DNA of 43,337 bases. It comes from Planctomycetota bacterium (GTDB lineage Bacteria; Planctomycetota; UBA8742; UBA2392). The position numbers were made by a program, and so were the translations under genes. Where the stretch lies: the NCBI GenBank assembly GCA_020845475.1, contig JADLFN010000012.1:1-43337 (forward strand), read 5' to 3'. Of this stretch, positions 42,354 to 43,337 are shown piece by piece. Below the pieces are notes generated by a model, which did not search any database, was not told the DNA's origin, and saw only the letters and a program-made list of their open reading frames with translations. The first letter of the stretch is position 1. Every line of letters begins with the position of its first letter.

Positions 42354-43169
42354 ACGCGACGGGCACAGTTTGCGCAGCACACATTCACCGCACTTCGGGC
42401 TCTTGGCGGTGCAGACGGTTCGCCCAAACGTAAGCAGATTGTGATGCAGCGCGTAGGCGCGACCCGCCGGCACCATCTCGCGAAGCTGCACGAACGTTTT
42501 GTCGCGCGCGGCTTTCGTGCCAACGATGCCAAGTTTGTTCATGATGCGGTGCACGTGCGTGTCCACGGGGCAGAGGTCGGCGCCGCAGGCTTCAATCATG
42601 GTTACAGCCGCGGTCTTGATTCCTACCCCTTTGATGCGGGTCATCTCGGCGATGGCGTCGTTGAGACCGCGCGACTCAATGACACGTTCAAGCGCGTAAT
42701 CAAAGGGCTCAAGCCATTTCAGCGCTGCAAGAATGGTCGCAGCCTTTGCGTCGGGCAATCCCGCCACACGAATGTGATCAGCCAGCTGGTCGGCCGAAAG
42801 GCGCACCACGGCGGGCCACTGCGGCGGCGAGACAGCGCTTGCGGCATTGCTCAGGCGCAACTTGATCTTGTCGATCCGGCCGTGCTCATCGCGCGGCAGA
42901 GTGTCGGGGCGAGGTTTTTGGGCGGGAAACTTGCGTGCGAGGTTCTGATACGCCCGTAGAGCGTTGGCATCGTTGGTGTTCTGGCTCAAAATCGTGAGCA
43001 CGAGAACCTCAAGCGCATCCTTGGGCCCATCCCAGATGGGCTTGCCGAGGTTTTGCTCAAGAAGATCGAGCACGGCCAGCAAACGCTTGCGCGGGTCCTT
43101 GATCGCGCTCTGCGCCAGCGTGCGCCGAGGCGTTCCATGGCGCCTGAGGGGTGTGGTGCGTGCCGGCAT
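42345..43169 (-). CDS. Endonuclease III-family DNA glycosylase (HhH-GPD, 4Fe-4S)
   Basis: This 274-residue protein has LTILSQNTND (about 58-67), the helix-hairpin-helix RIKGVGIKTAAV with Lys185, the place of the Nth Schiff-base lysine, and the catalytic Asp203 in CPVDTHV. Four Cys with spacing 6-2-5 (253, 260, 263, 269) ligate a 4Fe-4S cluster. It is probably a bifunctional glycosylase/AP lyase for oxidised pyrimidines. A basic N-terminal tail (about 30 residues) and an insertion near 85-115 make it longer than E. coli Nth (211). ATG 43167-43169 has GGAG four bases upstream. The tRNA terminator lies just upstream. Confidence 0.9.
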   Translation of the reverse strand: MPARTTPLRRHGTPRRTLAQSAIKDPRKRLLAVLDLLEQNLGKPIWDGPKDALEVLVLTILSQNTNDANALRAYQNLARKFPAQKPRPDTLPRDEHGRIDKIKLRLSNAASAVSPPQWPAVVRLSADQLADHIRVAGLPDAKAATILAALKWLEPFDYALERVIESRGLNDAIAEMTRIKGVGIKTAAVTMIEACGADLCPVDTHVHRIMNKLGIVGTKAARDKTFVQLREMVPAGRAYALHHNLLTFGRTVCTAKSPKCGECVLRKLCPSRSL

Positions 43170-43180
43170 GAGACTCCAAA

Positions 43181-43209
43181 CAAAACGCCCCCGGTTGGGG
43201 GGCGTTTTG
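43181..43209. terminator. Terminator downstream of tRNA-Gly
   Basis: A 12-bp perfect stem (43181-43192 with 43198-43209) with a five-base loop is rich in GC at the top and A/T at the base. On the minus strand the transcript ends GTTTTGTTT after the stem, so it fits termination of the tRNA transcript just before the glycosylase gene. Confidence 0.85.
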
Positions 43210-43211
43210 CT

Positions 43212-43286
43212 TGGAGCGGGTGATGGGGTTCGAACCCACGACATTCACGTTGGCAACGTGACGCTCTACCACTGAGCTACACCCGC
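43212..43286 (-). tRNA. tRNA-Gly (anticodon GCC)
   Basis: The minus strand gives a full cloverleaf. The acceptor stem GCGGGTG/CACCCGC is followed by the D stem GCTC/GAGC, the anticodon stem TCACG/CGTGA with loop TTGCCAA (anticodon GCC, reads GGC/GGT), a T arm with GTTCGAAC, discriminator T and an encoded CCA end (43212-43214). All stems pair. Confidence 0.95.
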
Positions 43287-43298
43287 AACGGGGCGCGA

Positions 43299-43326
43299 AT
43301 GATATCGCCCGTCTCCGATGTGTAAA
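43299..43326 (-). promoter_or_regulatory. Sigma-70 promoter for tRNA-Gly
   Basis: On the minus strand TTTACA (43321-43326) and TATCAT (43299-43304) are 16 bp apart, each matching 5 of 6 consensus bases. The tRNA 5' end lies 12 bases past the -10. A GC-rich stretch (CGCGCCCC) between the -10 and the gene resembles a stringent-control discriminator. Confidence 0.75.
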
Positions 43327-43337
43327 GGGGCCGTTGC

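Overview
The window is 43.3 kb of GC-rich bacterial DNA from a diderm. It has an outer-membrane barrel, a type II secretion pseudopilin and many lipoboxes. I read it as an uncultured planctomycete-like (PVC-type) genome. The reasons are a 1244-residue Ser/Thr kinase with a membrane segment and a long TPR tail, several secreted HEAT-repeat proteins, a prenyltransferase-fold secreted repeat protein and a circularly permuted ATP-grasp-like protein. No marker gene fixes the phylum, so this is inference. I see no phage, insertion sequence or CRISPR array.

Layout. Positions 1-2621 (+): the tail of an unknown gene, a terminator, a two-PDZ secreted protein and a GspK-like pseudopilin whose stop codon lies in a GGGTA pentamer array. 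Positions 2777-7865 (-): four genes for secreted proteins (two lipoproteins, two HEAT-like proteins) behind a sigma-54 type promoter at 7955-7970. Positions 8216-13420 (-): an operon of XPB-type helicase, a coupled 65-residue protein, an XPB-associated protein and a TPR lipoprotein. Positions 13684-21015 (+): a near-consensus sigma-54 promoter with an upstream palindrome and a leader terminator, then a porin-like barrel, an NtrB-like kinase, an NtrC-like activator, a coiled-coil secreted protein and a prenyltransferase-fold protein. Positions 21034-28806 (-): a peptide-type ABC transporter lacking its ATPases (two binding proteins, two permeases), a lipoprotein and bioD. Positions 28896-34508: an FN3-like protein, the N-terminal half of transketolase, argB, a secreted unknown and an ATP-grasp-like protein. 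Positions 34509-38243 (-): the receptor kinase. Positions 38409-42353 (+): a selenocysteine peroxiredoxin, hutI and a HEAT-repeat protein. Positions 42345-43326 (-): an endonuclease III family glycosylase, and tRNA-Gly with its own promoter and terminator.

Three things stand out. First, the peroxiredoxin has an in-frame TGA exactly at the peroxidatic cysteine, followed by a bacterial SECIS-like hairpin, so ordinary gene calling splits it. Second, four sites carry long imperfect palindromes whose arms are built from short iterated words (CACAGAG/CACAGAT, CGTGTCTC, ATGACCA, AACGCAA). Each site has a different word but the same architecture, and each lies in an operon junction, a leader or a gene start. 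They look like one class of non-coding element with fast-changing sequence. Third, two sigma-54 promoters are present, and one drives the operon that encodes its own sigma-54 activator.
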